This document shows positions 1-9,803 of a stretch of 64,000 nt of DNA, piece by piece; positions within the stretch are counted from its first letter, which is position 1; the number at the start of each line of letters is the position of its first letter. Made by a program: the position numbers and the translations under genes. The stretch is from Pyrinomonadaceae bacterium (GTDB taxonomy: Bacteria; Acidobacteriota; Blastocatellia; Pyrinomonadales; Pyrinomonadaceae), in assembly GCA_025054715.1 (NCBI GenBank), contig JANWYH010000001.1, forward strand, positions 60,001-124,000, read 5' to 3'. Under the pieces are notes generated by a model, which was given only the letters and a program-made list of their open reading frames with translations, searched no databases and was not told where the DNA came from.

Positions 1-1604
<1,604 letters not shown>

Positions 1605-1681
1605 TAAAACTTGCCTAGCAGCAAAGATCTCTTTCCGAGGCTATTCAGTTGTCTAAAAGTTTTATGATTCTTGAAAAGAAA

Positions 1682-1799
<118 letters not shown>

Positions 1800-1813
1800 T
1801 TTCTTAAAATTTT

Positions 1814-1841
1814 AGCCACCTTCTCCAAGGTGGCTTTTTTA
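1814..1841 (+). terminator. Rho-independent terminator of the rRNA operon
   Basis: A perfect 9-bp stem AGCCACCTT / AAGGTGGCT with a CTCC loop is followed directly by a T run, 15 nt after the 5S gene. This is a textbook intrinsic terminator ending the rRNA transcript. Confidence 0.93.
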
Positions 1842-2369
1842 TTCAAAATTAACCTCCTGTTTTCGAGCCACATCGAAACTGTTCGAAAAGAAAGTAACTG
1901 TTTTACTCTAACGAAGAAAACTCTTTGCCTTGCAAGCAAGAAAAGATTGTCTGTCAAAAAGTTGAACGAAGAAATGCCTTCTACAAGGTGGAGTTACCAA
2001 CAATCACCCGCTGAGAGAAACTACTCTTTGAAAAGTCGGCTTTCTTGTAGATGTTAAAAAGTCTCAAGTTTTTGCCGTAATGGGTTAAAGGCTTAACCTA
2101 AGCCTTGATTAGACTGTATGGATAAACTGGCTCGAACTAGACTAACGGAGAGAAAACCTTCGCTTTGGATGCGCATAGTAAGCTTCCTCGGTGAAGGAGG
2201 AGGAAACTTTAGAGGCAGGAGGAAGTCACCGGAGACGGATCTTTCCGATTCAAAGAAATTTTTCTGCAAATATTAACCAGGTCGTTTCTGTAGAGGCTTG
2301 GTGTCAGTCTTTCAAACAGAAAAAGGTAAAAGCCTATTCGCCTAATTTCTGTAGAAATCGGACTTGTAG
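1842..2369. other. Gene-free stretch after the rRNA operon
   Basis: About 530 nt with no convincing gene. Short open frames at 1830-2057 and 2191-2394 have no recognisable product. Several local hairpins are visible: GGTTAA-AGGC-TTAACC (2083-2098), overlapping the alternative AAGGCTT-AACCT-AAGCCTT (2088-2106), and TTCCTC pairing with GAGGAA near 2185-2210. I checked by eye for RNase P RNA, tmRNA, SRP RNA, 6S RNA and cobalamin or cyclic-di-GMP riboswitch signatures and recognised none. Confidence 0.5.
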
Positions 2370-2378
2370 TGATATAAT
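2370..2378 (+). promoter_or_regulatory. Extended -10 promoter for the M50-type protease gene
   Basis: TGATATAATT contains a perfect TATAAT preceded by TG with one spacer base, an extended -10 element. No good -35 is seen 17 nt upstream, which is usual for extended -10 promoters. It lies 30 nt before the GTG start of the next gene. Confidence 0.55.
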
Positions 2379-2407
2379 TCTGTGTAGAAAATGAAAGGAG
2401 ACTAGAG

Positions 2408-3184
2408 GTGAAAGTAGCTAAGGACGCAAAATCACAAGTGAAACTAATAATGGCTGCTGTTTTTGTGACGATGATCTTATGGTTTATACCTTTTGTAGAT
2501 TGGATTGTTTATCCGCTAAGGCTTTTTGTGACTTTTATTCACGAAAGCTGTCATGCAATAGTCGGTGCTTTAACGGGTAGTTCAGTTAAAGGTTTAGTAG
2601 TCTTAGCTAATGGAAGTGGGTTTGTTCTAGTTTCATCGGACAATTGGTTTTCTAGTTTTCTTACTTCAAGTGCAGGATACTTAGGGACAACCTTTTGCGG
2701 AGCAGTTCTACTTGTTTTGCTTCGGTATAGAGCAAATCCTCAAGGCGTTTTGATAGGGCTTTCAGTTTTGACTAGTACTGTGACTTTTCTTTTTGCCTTC
2801 TTAATTCCTTCGCTAAATTTTTATGCATTTGTTGGATTTAAAGATGTTGTTTTTACCTCACTTGTAGGATTTATCTTGTCTTGCTTATTGCTTTCTGCCA
2901 CTAAGCTTGATAGAGCTTGGCAGGAAGCCGGCTTAGCTTTCTTAGCTGTTCAACTCATTTTGAATGCCTTTTTGGATTTGAAAACCTTATTTTTTCTTAA
3001 TGCGCCAATTTTAGGATCGGACATAAATACAGATGCTACGAATATGGCGCGGATAACGGGTTTGCCGGCGGTTTTTTGGATTTTGATTTGGATAGTAGTT
3101 TCCGTTTTGATTGTCTCGATTACGTTGAGACTATATGCCATAAGTCGAAGGAGAAACGAAAGCCTTTTTGAAGACTTGGATTAG
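2408..3184 (+). CDS. M50-family (M50B-like) membrane metallopeptidase
   Basis: A polytopic membrane protein of 258 residues. The zinc-binding motif HESCH (HExxH type) sits within hydrophobic segments near residue 44. A later acidic motif, TDATNMA (about residue 208), resembles the second zinc-ligand region of M50B-like proteins. Such enzymes cleave, or are predicted to cleave, substrates within the membrane; the substrate here is unknown. The start is GTG, chosen because AAAGGAG lies 7 nt upstream. It is followed 17 nt later by the NFACT gene, so the two may be co-transcribed from the extended -10 promoter. Family assignment rests on HExxH in a multi-helix protein plus the Asp motif; protease activity is inferred. 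Confidence 0.75.
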   Translation: MKVAKDAKSQVKLIMAAVFVTMILWFIPFVDWIVYPLRLFVTFIHESCHAIVGALTGSSVKGLVVLANGSGFVLVSSDNWFSSFLTSSAGYLGTTFCGAVLLVLLRYRANPQGVLIGLSVLTSTVTFLFAFLIPSLNFYAFVGFKDVVFTSLVGFILSCLLLSATKLDRAWQEAGLAFLAVQLILNAFLDLKTLFFLNAPILGSDINTDATNMARITGLPAVFWILIWIVVSVLIVSITLRLYAISRRRNESLFEDLD

Positions 3185-3201
3185 CCCGTAAAAATCTTCT
3201 T

Positions 3202-4647
3202 ATGGAATCAAAAAACCCGTTTAATGACGCAACTGTTGAGGCTTTGGCAGAAGAATTTGAGAAATTTCTAAACGGTAAGACTCTTGGCAAAATTTTCCAG
3301 CTTTCCTCATTTTCTTTCGCTTTTGATTTTCTTCTACCTTACGGGCTATATCTTTTCGTAAGCGTTGAACCTAATTTCCCGAGAGTTTACCTGATAAGGC
3401 GAAAATTGCGGGAATTGAAGGAGGTAACACCTTCAAACTTCTTGCTTTTCGTCCGTAAGCGTCTTTCAGGAGCTATTCTAGAGAGCATTTCTAAGCTAAA
3501 GCAAGACAGAGTCTTGGAGTTAGGTTTCATTAAAAGGGATGAATCTGAAGGTTTGAAGAAATACTTTTTGATCATACAGCTAACTGGTCGTTCTGCAAAT
3601 TTATTTTTGGCAGATGAAAACAAAATAATTCTCAAAAGTTTGAGACAGAATCATGGTGAGGGGCAGGTAGTTGGCTCCAAATTTTCGCCACCTGAGAGGC
3701 AATCACAAGACAAGAGTGGATTATTTGATAAGGGGGACTTTGGGACTCTTTCGGAAGCTTTAGATGTTTATTGTAAAAGGCTTGAGTCTGAAAGGGCTTT
3801 TCAGTCAAAGGCAAAGAAGGCTAAAGGTATTGTAAGGAGAAGCCTTGAAAGATGTGAGCTTAAAAGAGAGAAGCTTTTAAGTGAGCTAAAGGAAGCTGAG
3901 AAGGCCTCTTTATGGAAAAAGTACGGCGATTTGATTCTAGCAAATCTCAATGACATAGTTCGCCTGGGTAGGAAATTGCTGCTAGTTGATTACTTTGACG
4001 AAAGATTGCCTACTATAGAGCTTGAAGTGGACGAAGAGCTTTCTTTGGTTGAAGCCGCAGAATTCTTCTTCAAAAAGTATGCGAAGGCAAAAAGAGCGGT
4101 AGAAAAGATAAATAACCAGCTTGAAGATTTAAGTTCAGAAATTCAGGAGCTAAAGCATAAGCAATTACAGCTTGAAAAAGCGATTGAAGAAGGAGATGAG
4201 GAATTTTTGGATAGATTCTTAGGAACGAGCGAAAGGGCTCTCGAGTCAAAACCAGTCAACGATAGTTGTTTAAAATACGCGCGGCGCTTTTTATCGTCTG
4301 ATGGAATGGAAATTCTGGTTGGCAGAGGAGCTAAAGAAAATGATTATTTGACGTTCCGTATTGCTAAATCACTTGATTTTTGGTTTCATGCAGCGGATTA
4401 TCCTGGCTCTCACGTTGTTGTTCGTAATCCGAGAAGATTTGAAAGCTTACCGCAAAAAACGCTAATTGAGGCTGCCGAAATAGCCGCATTTTACAGTCAA
4501 GCGCGCGGGCAGCCGAAGGTTGCTGTAAATTACACCCAGAAAAAATTCGTTAACAAACCCAAATCCGCTCCACATGGACTTGTAAGTTTGTCAAAGTTCA
4601 AAACCATCTTGGTCGAGCCGAAGGTAAGTTTGCAGAATTTGTCATAA
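3202..4647 (+). CDS. rqcH: NFACT-family ribosome quality-control protein (RqcH/FbpA type)
   Basis: 481 residues with the NFACT layout: an N-terminal FbpA-like domain, a charged coiled-coil middle (about 200-340), and an NFACT-R domain around 365-465 containing FWFHAADYPGSHVVV (about 393-407). RqcH binds stalled 50S-peptidyl-tRNA complexes and recruits tRNA-Ala to add C-terminal alanine tails. The Asp-Arg pair that B. subtilis RqcH needs for tRNA selection appears to be present (D102-R103 in QDRVLEL). The protein is somewhat shorter than the roughly 560-570 residues usual in Firmicutes, mainly in the coiled coil. It ends 6 nt from the convergent LOG gene. Older annotation as fibronectin-binding protein is a misnomer for this family. 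Confidence 0.85.
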   Translation: MESKNPFNDATVEALAEEFEKFLNGKTLGKIFQLSSFSFAFDFLLPYGLYLFVSVEPNFPRVYLIRRKLRELKEVTPSNFLLFVRKRLSGAILESISKLKQDRVLELGFIKRDESEGLKKYFLIIQLTGRSANLFLADENKIILKSLRQNHGEGQVVGSKFSPPERQSQDKSGLFDKGDFGTLSEALDVYCKRLESERAFQSKAKKAKGIVRRSLERCELKREKLLSELKEAEKASLWKKYGDLILANLNDIVRLGRKLLLVDYFDERLPTIELEVDEELSLVEAAEFFFKKYAKAKRAVEKINNQLEDLSSEIQELKHKQLQLEKAIEEGDEEFLDRFLGTSERALESKPVNDSCLKYARRFLSSDGMEILVGRGAKENDYLTFRIAKSLDFWFHAADYPGSHVVVRNPRRFESLPQKTLIEAAEIAAFYSQARGQPKVAVNYTQKKFVNKPKSAPHGLVSLSKFKTILVEPKVSLQNLS

Positions 4648-4653
4648 AACGCG

Positions 4654-5400
4654 CTATTTGTTCTGTTCAAGCACTTTGCTTATAAATTCTACAGCATCTT
4701 TTGGAGAGTCTGTTAAGTAAATAATTTTTAGGTCTTCAGGGTCGATATTTTTTTCTTTGAGCATCGTTGAAGCTATCCATGAAAGAAGTCCACGCCAGTA
4801 TTGTGAGCCGAAAAGAACTAGCGGAAAATTTCTTATTTTCCGAGTTTGAATCAAAGTGAGAGCTTCAAAAAGTTCATCTAATGTTCCGAATCCGCCGGGA
4901 AAGATAATGTAGGCATTTGAATATTTGATGAAAATGGTTTTACGAACGAAGAAATACTTAAATTTCAATGCCTTTGTTTGATAAGGATTTGGTATTTGTT
5001 CCATCGGAAGTTCGATATTGCAGCCGATTGAGGTTTTTCCGGCGAGGAAGGCTCCGCGATTTGCTGCTTCCATTATGCCTGGTCCTCCACCTGTTATAAC
5101 TTCAAAACCTGCTTCAGCTAGAAGTCTGCCAGTTTCCATTGCAGCTTGATAGTATGGATCTTCTTCTGGAGTTCTGGCTGAGCCGAAAACAGCTACGCCC
5201 TTTGTAACAGTAGCCATTGCATCAAAGCCGCTCACAAACTCGCTCATTATACGAAGCACTCGCCATGAATCCGATGTAAAGTAGCTATCATCAGGTTCTG
5301 GTGATCGCAACAAAACTTCATCTTCTGTTAACTTCCAATAGGAAGTTTCGAGTTCTTTTTTTATATCTGCTATAGTTTTTTTTTCGTCTTTTACTTTCAT
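4654..5400 (-). CDS. LOG-family Rossmann-fold protein (TIGR00730-like nucleotide hydrolase)
   Basis: 248 residues with the two LOG-family signatures: GGGPGIME (104-111) and PGGFGTLDE (168-176). These carry the Arg/Glu residues that hydrolyse cytokinin riboside monophosphates or other nucleoside 5'-monophosphates to free base and ribose-5-phosphate. Proteins of this family are often misnamed lysine decarboxylase. The N-terminal 60 residues are an extra charged segment. It is the last gene of a minus-strand run (icd, PfkB kinase, membrane protein, fabI, this gene), with only 6 nt after the fabI stop, so it is probably co-transcribed. The physiological substrate cannot be told from sequence. Confidence 0.88.
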   Translation of the reverse strand: MKVKDEKKTIADIKKELETSYWKLTEDEVLLRSPEPDDSYFTSDSWRVLRIMSEFVSGFDAMATVTKGVAVFGSARTPEEDPYYQAAMETGRLLAEAGFEVITGGGPGIMEAANRGAFLAGKTSIGCNIELPMEQIPNPYQTKALKFKYFFVRKTIFIKYSNAYIIFPGGFGTLDELFEALTLIQTRKIRNFPLVLFGSQYWRGLLSWIASTMLKEKNIDPEDLKIIYLTDSPKDAVEFISKVLEQNK

Positions 5401-5406
5401 AGTTTT

Positions 5407-6171
5407 TTATATTCCCATTATGTTGTAACCACAATCAACAAAAATAGTTTCACCCGTAATAGCTGAAGACAGATCGCTTACGAGAAAAAGGGCTGTATTG
5501 CCGACCTCACTTGCTTGAACGTTTCTTTTCAATGGAGAGCGTTCAGCAACGATTTGTTGCATCTTTCCAATATCGCCTACTCCCATTGCGGCAAGTGTCT
5601 TTATTGGTCCAGCACTTATGGCATTGACTCGGATGTTATATTTACCTAGATCGGAAGCTAGATAACGAACAGAAGCCTCAAGAGCCGCCTTTGCAACGCC
5701 CATTACGTTGTAATTTTGAACAACCTTTTCCGCACCGTAGTATGTCATTGTTACGATGCTTCCTCCATCTTTCATAAGTGGTTTTGCTGCTCTTGAGAGC
5801 TGCGTGAGTGAGTAGGTGCTGATTTCTAAAGCTGTGAGAAATGCCTCTCGGCTCGTTTGTAAAAATTCCTCGCTTAAGGCTTCACGGGGAGCGAAGGCTA
5901 TTGAGTGAATCAAAAAGTCTAGCTTTCCGTATTTCTTTTCAATTTCAGCAAAAACATTATCAACTTGTGACTGGTCGGTGACTTCACAGGGTAGAAGCAA
6001 CGATTCGGGTATGTTTGCTGTGAGCTTTTCGACCTTTTCCTTTAGCCTTTCGTTTTGGTATGTAAACGCAAGTTTCGCTCCGTGCTCAAGACATGCTTCT
6101 GCACATGCCCATGCTATTGAACGCTGGTTTGCAACTCCTACGATCAGTCCGATTTTATTTTCAAGAAGCAT
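5407..6171 (-). CDS. fabI: Enoyl-[acyl-carrier-protein] reductase (NADH), FabI
   Basis: FabI reduces trans-2-enoyl-ACP in the last step of each fatty acid elongation cycle. The divergent SDR signature is clear: an N-terminal GVANQRSIAWA nucleotide-binding loop and the catalytic Tyr-x6-Lys as Y154 and K161 in YNVMGVAK. At 254 residues it matches the family. An in-frame extension to 6213 exists, but the ATG at 6171 is chosen because it starts directly at the conserved domain and lies 4 nt after the upstream gene's stop. The FabI-type active site predicts triclosan sensitivity, although that is inference. It sits in the icd-kinase-membrane protein-fabI-LOG run. Confidence 0.95.
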   Translation of the reverse strand: MLLENKIGLIVGVANQRSIAWACAEACLEHGAKLAFTYQNERLKEKVEKLTANIPESLLLPCEVTDQSQVDNVFAEIEKKYGKLDFLIHSIAFAPREALSEEFLQTSREAFLTALEISTYSLTQLSRAAKPLMKDGGSIVTMTYYGAEKVVQNYNVMGVAKAALEASVRYLASDLGKYNIRVNAISAGPIKTLAAMGVGDIGKMQQIVAERSPLKRNVQASEVGNTALFLVSDLSSAITGETIFVDCGYNIMGI

Positions 6172-6175
6172 AAGA

Positions 6176-6937
6176 CTATTCCGTATATTTTTCTTGTAGA
6201 GCTTCAAAATCAAAAAAGCGAATGTCGGTATCTACGATTGTTGAAGAAAATTTTTCTATCAGAAACTTCTTAAGTTTATTTTCTGAATCCTTTTCAAGCT
6301 GGGTTACAATTGCAAAGAGCAATTTTATTTTATGTTTTGATCGAATCTTTTCGAAGTTTTTTCTTGCTTTTTCGATTTTTTCAAATAGCTTTTTGATTTT
6401 TTCTTCTGAGATTGAAGGAGTCACGACGAAAGTTACTTCTACAAAGGTAAGGTATTTTTTATCTAAAAAGACGGCATCAAATTGAGCTTCGCCAAAGCTG
6501 ACATGTCTTTTCAGTGGAACCCGGTTTTCTTGCTCAATTTGTCGTAAAGCGAGGTCTTCAGCCAAAACATAAGCCGCTCGCAAATTGCTCAGGTCATCTC
6601 CTGTTATTTCGAGGATCGAAGCCAGTTCATAGACTTGGTCGTTTAGTTTTTTTCGCTGTGCTTCCGGTGGCATTAATTTTACAACCTGATCAAATTTGCT
6701 GCGAACTAACTTTTCAATGTTCTGCCAAAGTATTAAGACAGCAACGGCAAAACCCAGTAGTGGCAGGAAAATGACAAGAAGAATGGCGTGTTTTTGCAGA
6801 GCAGGATCGGCGTATTTGTTTATCAAAGCGACGGAAAAAGCTATTAGGCAAAGCAAAAAGACTAAAAGCAGGAAGACAGCTATCAGCAGGCTTTTTGAGG
6901 AAAAGACAATTTGAAGAGTTTCAGTTGCTTTACTCAT
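6176..6937 (-). CDS. Membrane-anchored protein with a possible degenerate PD-(D/E)xK-like domain
   Basis: 253 residues, not recognised as a named family. Two N-terminal hydrophobic helices (about 16-40 and 50-71) precede a basic cytoplasmic domain. Within that domain, a helix containing AEDLALRQIE is followed by FDAVF (D154) and FVEVTF (E167), a spacing like the alpha-beta-beta core of PD-(D/E)xK nucleases. The catalytic Lys position holds Thr (E-V-T), so activity is doubtful. The C-terminal part (175-230) is lysine- and glutamate-rich and helical. Its start is 4 nt downstream of the PfkB-kinase stop and its stop is 4 nt before fabI, so it is embedded in that operon. The nuclease-fold idea is a by-eye inference. 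Confidence 0.55.
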   Translation of the reverse strand: MSKATETLQIVFSSKSLLIAVFLLLVFLLCLIAFSVALINKYADPALQKHAILLVIFLPLLGFAVAVLILWQNIEKLVRSKFDQVVKLMPPEAQRKKLNDQVYELASILEITGDDLSNLRAAYVLAEDLALRQIEQENRVPLKRHVSFGEAQFDAVFLDKKYLTFVEVTFVVTPSISEEKIKKLFEKIEKARKNFEKIRSKHKIKLLFAIVTQLEKDSENKLKKFLIEKFSSTIVDTDIRFFDFEALQEKYTE

Positions 6938-6941
6938 TTTC

Positions 6942-7880
6942 TCAGGCTGACGTCATCTTTTCAAAGGGAATATCGTCGAAATGAGTCATTTTCTTGAAAT
7001 CACGGAATCTTTGGTTGATTTCGTGATATTCGAGTTTATCAACTCTTTCTGTTCCAAATTCTTCAACGTTGAATGAAGCCATTATTGAACCGTAAATCAT
7101 GGCTCTGCGAAGAGCGGATTCATCAATTCGGTTTTGGCTTGCTAAGAAGCCCATGAATCCACCTGCAAACGTATCGCCTGCACCGGTCGGATCAAAGACT
7201 GATTCCAAAGGGTAAGCGGGACAGGCAAAGAAAGAATCTTTTGTAAATAGAATTGCTCCGTATTCACCGCGTTTGATGACAACAGCTTTTAGATCAGCTA
7301 TTTTCATAAGCTGTTTTGCAGCTTTATGAATATTCGGTTCTTCGGCCAGTTGGCGAGCTTCAGCGTCGTTTATCACTATGCAATCAACTGTTTTCATCGT
7401 TTCAATAACGGCATCTTTCATCGAAGAAATCCAGAAATTCATAGTGTCCATGGCGACAAATTCGGCATTTGGACATTGATGGCGGACCTGCTTTTGCAAG
7501 GTTGGCATTATATTTGCCAGAAAAAGGAGCCTTGAATTTCTAGATTTTTCTGAGAGTTTTGGTTGAAACTTTTCAAATACATTCAATTGAGTTTCAAGCG
7601 TGTGTGCCACGTTCATATCGTAGTCATAGCGCCCACGCCAGAAAAAGGTTTTTCCATCTGGTATTACCTCGACGTCATTTACGTTTATATGATGGCGTCG
7701 GAAAACTTCCCATTCTTTTTCTGTAAAATCACCACCGACTACACCAACAATATTTACTTTGGTGAAAAAACTAGCGGAAAGGGAAAAATGCGTTGCTGCT
7801 CCCCCGAGAACTCGCTCCTTTTTGCCGAAAGGAGTTTCTAGAGAATCGAATGCAATCGAGCCAACTACTGTTAAAGACAT
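6942..7880 (-). CDS. PfkB/ribokinase-family carbohydrate or nucleoside kinase
   Basis: 312 residues with both PfkB-family hallmarks: an N-terminal glycine-rich GGAATHFS substrate lid region (26-33) and the C-terminal signature DPTGAGDTFAGGFMG (230-244), in which D236 is the expected catalytic base. The family phosphorylates sugars, nucleosides or related alcohols with ATP; the acceptor here is not predictable by eye. It starts 3 nt after the icd stop, indicating tight co-transcription, yet no pathway link to isocitrate dehydrogenase is obvious. The C-terminal 30 residues (KKMTHFDDIPFEKMTSA) extend beyond the usual end of the fold. Confidence 0.87.
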   Translation of the reverse strand: MSLTVVGSIAFDSLETPFGKKERVLGGAATHFSLSASFFTKVNIVGVVGGDFTEKEWEVFRRHHINVNDVEVIPDGKTFFWRGRYDYDMNVAHTLETQLNVFEKFQPKLSEKSRNSRLLFLANIMPTLQKQVRHQCPNAEFVAMDTMNFWISSMKDAVIETMKTVDCIVINDAEARQLAEEPNIHKAAKQLMKIADLKAVVIKRGEYGAILFTKDSFFACPAYPLESVFDPTGAGDTFAGGFMGFLASQNRIDESALRRAMIYGSIMASFNVEEFGTERVDKLEYHEINQRFRDFKKMTHFDDIPFEKMTSA

Positions 7881-7883
7881 AAT

Positions 7884-9356
7884 TTACTGTCCTTGTCCAA
7901 GAGAAAATCCTGGTTTTCCATCGAAATAATATAGATTCTCCGTTTTGATGAAGTCAAAACCTGCTTTTTGGAACCGAGAAAGTAGATTAATGATTTGTTC
8001 ATGTGTGACAACAGGATTTTCTTCGTTAGATGAGATGAATCGGCATCTCCAGTGATCTACACAGAAAGTGTCAGGAAGTCCTCCAGGATAAACTTTTGTG
8101 CCACGGTTAGTTATCATCTGCAGTTTTAGCCCATCGCCATTAAGTTGTTCAATCTTCTTGCCCAGCTCTTCAGCTGCGCCATAGAATTTTCCATTCCACC
8201 AGTGGACGAAAACATCAACACCAACAAGCTCTTTTCTTTGAGGTTCGGGAGCGCTATAGAGTGGCTTTTGTGGAATTTGTCCGAGTTCTTCTGTGGATTT
8301 ATATTCAGCAGGTTTTAGAACTTCTGGTTTTTGTCCGAGTCTTTCAACAACTGCTTGCGCAAACTCTTTCGTTCCAACTTTTTGCTTTGATACGCCTTCT
8401 GTGTAAATGTCGTATGTGTGAATTCCATCTTCGATTGTTTTTAGCCAAGCATTGTGGCAAAGCTCAGCAACATCTGGCTGATTTATGTGAACCAACATCA
8501 TGACAGCGGCGAGAAAAAGTCCCGAAGGGTTAGCTACGTTTTGACCGGCCCGTCTTGGAGCTGAGCCGTGAATTGCTTCAAACATTGCTATATTCTCACC
8601 GATATTGGCTGAGCCTGCTAGTCCGACTGAGCCGGCTATTTGTGCGGCGACGTCCGAAAGAATATCGCCGTAAAGATTTGGCATTACGACAACGTCGAAG
8701 TTTTCGGGTGTGTCAGCAAGTTTTGCCGCTCCTATGTCAACTATCCAATGATCAGCTTGAATCGAAGAATATTCTTTAGCTATCTCGTCAAAAACTTTGT
8801 GAAATAGTCCATCCGTTTGCTTCATTATATTGTCTTTAACAAATGCTGTTACGCGCTTTCGATTGTTGCGAACGGCGTATTCAAAAGCGTATCGAATTAT
8901 TTTTTCACAGCCTGGACGCGTGATCAGTTTCAAGCATTGCTCGACCATATCGGTTTGTCGGTGTTCTATTCCTGCGTATGTATCTTCTTCATTTTCGCGT
9001 ATGATTACAACGTCCATTATTGGGTGCTTAGTCTTGATGAATGGATAATAAGAAACACAAGGACGAACGTTTGCAAAAAGCCCCAAAGTTTTGCGAACAG
9101 TCACGTTAAGGGATTTGTAACCGCCTCCTTGTGGAGTTGTTATCGGCGCTTTTAGGAATACTTTTGTGCGCCTCAAAGATTCCCATGACTCAGGTGCGAT
9201 GCCTGCTGTATTACCCGATAGATAAACCTTTTCGCCTATTTCGATTTCCTCAATTTCGATTCTGGCACCTGCTTCCTTTAGAATGTGAAGCGTTGCATCC
9301 ATTATTTCGGGACCTATACCGTCGCCTCTAGCAACCGTAATTGGAACTTTACTCAT
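7884..9356 (-). CDS. icd: NADP-dependent isocitrate dehydrogenase (long Thermus/Rickettsia type)
   Basis: Oxidative decarboxylation of isocitrate to 2-oxoglutarate in the TCA cycle. The isocitrate/isopropylmalate dehydrogenase fold is seen in GDGIGPEI near the N-terminus, the substrate-loop Lys in FVKDNIMKQTDG, and the metal-binding NLYGDILSD. At 490 residues it is longer than E. coli Icd (416) because of a C-terminal domain (about 345-490). This matches the longer subfamily known from Thermus and Rickettsia. It heads a minus-strand operon with the PfkB kinase 3 nt downstream. The leader between this gene and the pterin dehydratase stop contains two mutually exclusive hairpins that may control its expression. 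Cofactor preference (NADP) follows the subfamily and was not tested. Confidence 0.92.
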   Translation of the reverse strand: MSKVPITVARGDGIGPEIMDATLHILKEAGARIEIEEIEIGEKVYLSGNTAGIAPESWESLRRTKVFLKAPITTPQGGGYKSLNVTVRKTLGLFANVRPCVSYYPFIKTKHPIMDVVIIRENEEDTYAGIEHRQTDMVEQCLKLITRPGCEKIIRYAFEYAVRNNRKRVTAFVKDNIMKQTDGLFHKVFDEIAKEYSSIQADHWIVDIGAAKLADTPENFDVVVMPNLYGDILSDVAAQIAGSVGLAGSANIGENIAMFEAIHGSAPRRAGQNVANPSGLFLAAVMMLVHINQPDVAELCHNAWLKTIEDGIHTYDIYTEGVSKQKVGTKEFAQAVVERLGQKPEVLKPAEYKSTEELGQIPQKPLYSAPEPQRKELVGVDVFVHWWNGKFYGAAEELGKKIEQLNGDGLKLQMITNRGTKVYPGGLPDTFCVDHWRCRFISSNEENPVVTHEQIINLLSRFQKAGFDFIKTENLYYFDGKPGFSLGQGQ

Positions 9357-9406
9357 AGTCTAACCTAGCCTCTTCTTAGTTACTGAAAGCAAAATAAAAA
9401 ATATAA

Positions 9407-9448
9407 GCCAAAATGAGCTTTTGGCAAAATCTATTTTGACAAAAAGCT
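9407..9448 (-). promoter_or_regulatory. Overlapping alternative hairpins before icd (terminator or attenuator)
   Basis: Read on the minus strand, a 16-bp near-perfect stem (9448-9433 with 9431-9416, one bulge and one mismatch) overlaps a second stem GCCAAAA-gctca-TTTTGGC (9425-9407). The second stem is followed by a T-rich tail. The two cannot form together, and the second looks like an intrinsic terminator 50 nt before the icd start. It may simply end the pterin-dehydratase transcript, or act as an attenuator for icd. Confidence 0.5.
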
Positions 9449-9449
9449 T

Positions 9450-9737
9450 TTAGTTTTGAAGTTTGTCTATTTCTTTTGCTAGAAGAAAGTCTAACTCGGT
9501 AAGCCCGCCTTCGCTGTGGGTTGTTATTAGAAATTCTGCATAGCCCCAGCCAAAAAATATGTCGGGGTGGTGATCTAGCTTTTCAGCAATTTCGCCGGCT
9601 TTGTTGACGAAGGCAAGTGCTTCAGCAAAGTCTCTAAAACTGAAGCGTTTTTTCAATCTCGACTCTACTACTTGCCAATTATTGAGTTCTAGAAGGTGTT
9701 CTTGAATTTCAGATTCGGATAGTTTCCGTCTTTGCAT
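9450..9737 (-). CDS. Pterin-4a-carbinolamine dehydratase (PCD/DCoH family)
   Basis: 95 residues matching the whole PCD family length. It dehydrates 4a-hydroxytetrahydrobiopterin formed by aromatic amino acid hydroxylases; in bacteria lacking those it may act in molybdopterin or other pterin metabolism. The conserved core KLDHHPDIFFGWG with the catalytic His pair, followed by TTHSEGGLTELDFLLA, is diagnostic. Its start codon region overlaps only the non-coding upstream part of the divergent lipoprotein gene. The stop is immediately followed by the hairpins in front of icd. No aromatic hydroxylase is visible in this window. Confidence 0.93.
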   Translation of the reverse strand: MQRRKLSESEIQEHLLELNNWQVVESRLKKRFSFRDFAEALAFVNKAGEIAEKLDHHPDIFFGWGYAEFLITTHSEGGLTELDFLLAKEIDKLQN

Positions 9738-9803
9738 TCGTCTTTTTCCTCTTTTAAGTTATACTTTTCGATTCTAAAGTATATCATATTGGGTAAGGTT
9801 CTT

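Noticed and set aside
1830-2394. Two short frames (1830-2057 and 2191-2394) after the rRNA operon
   Set aside because: No family, no convincing start signals; the first begins inside the terminator stem region and the second is purine-rich low-complexity sequence.
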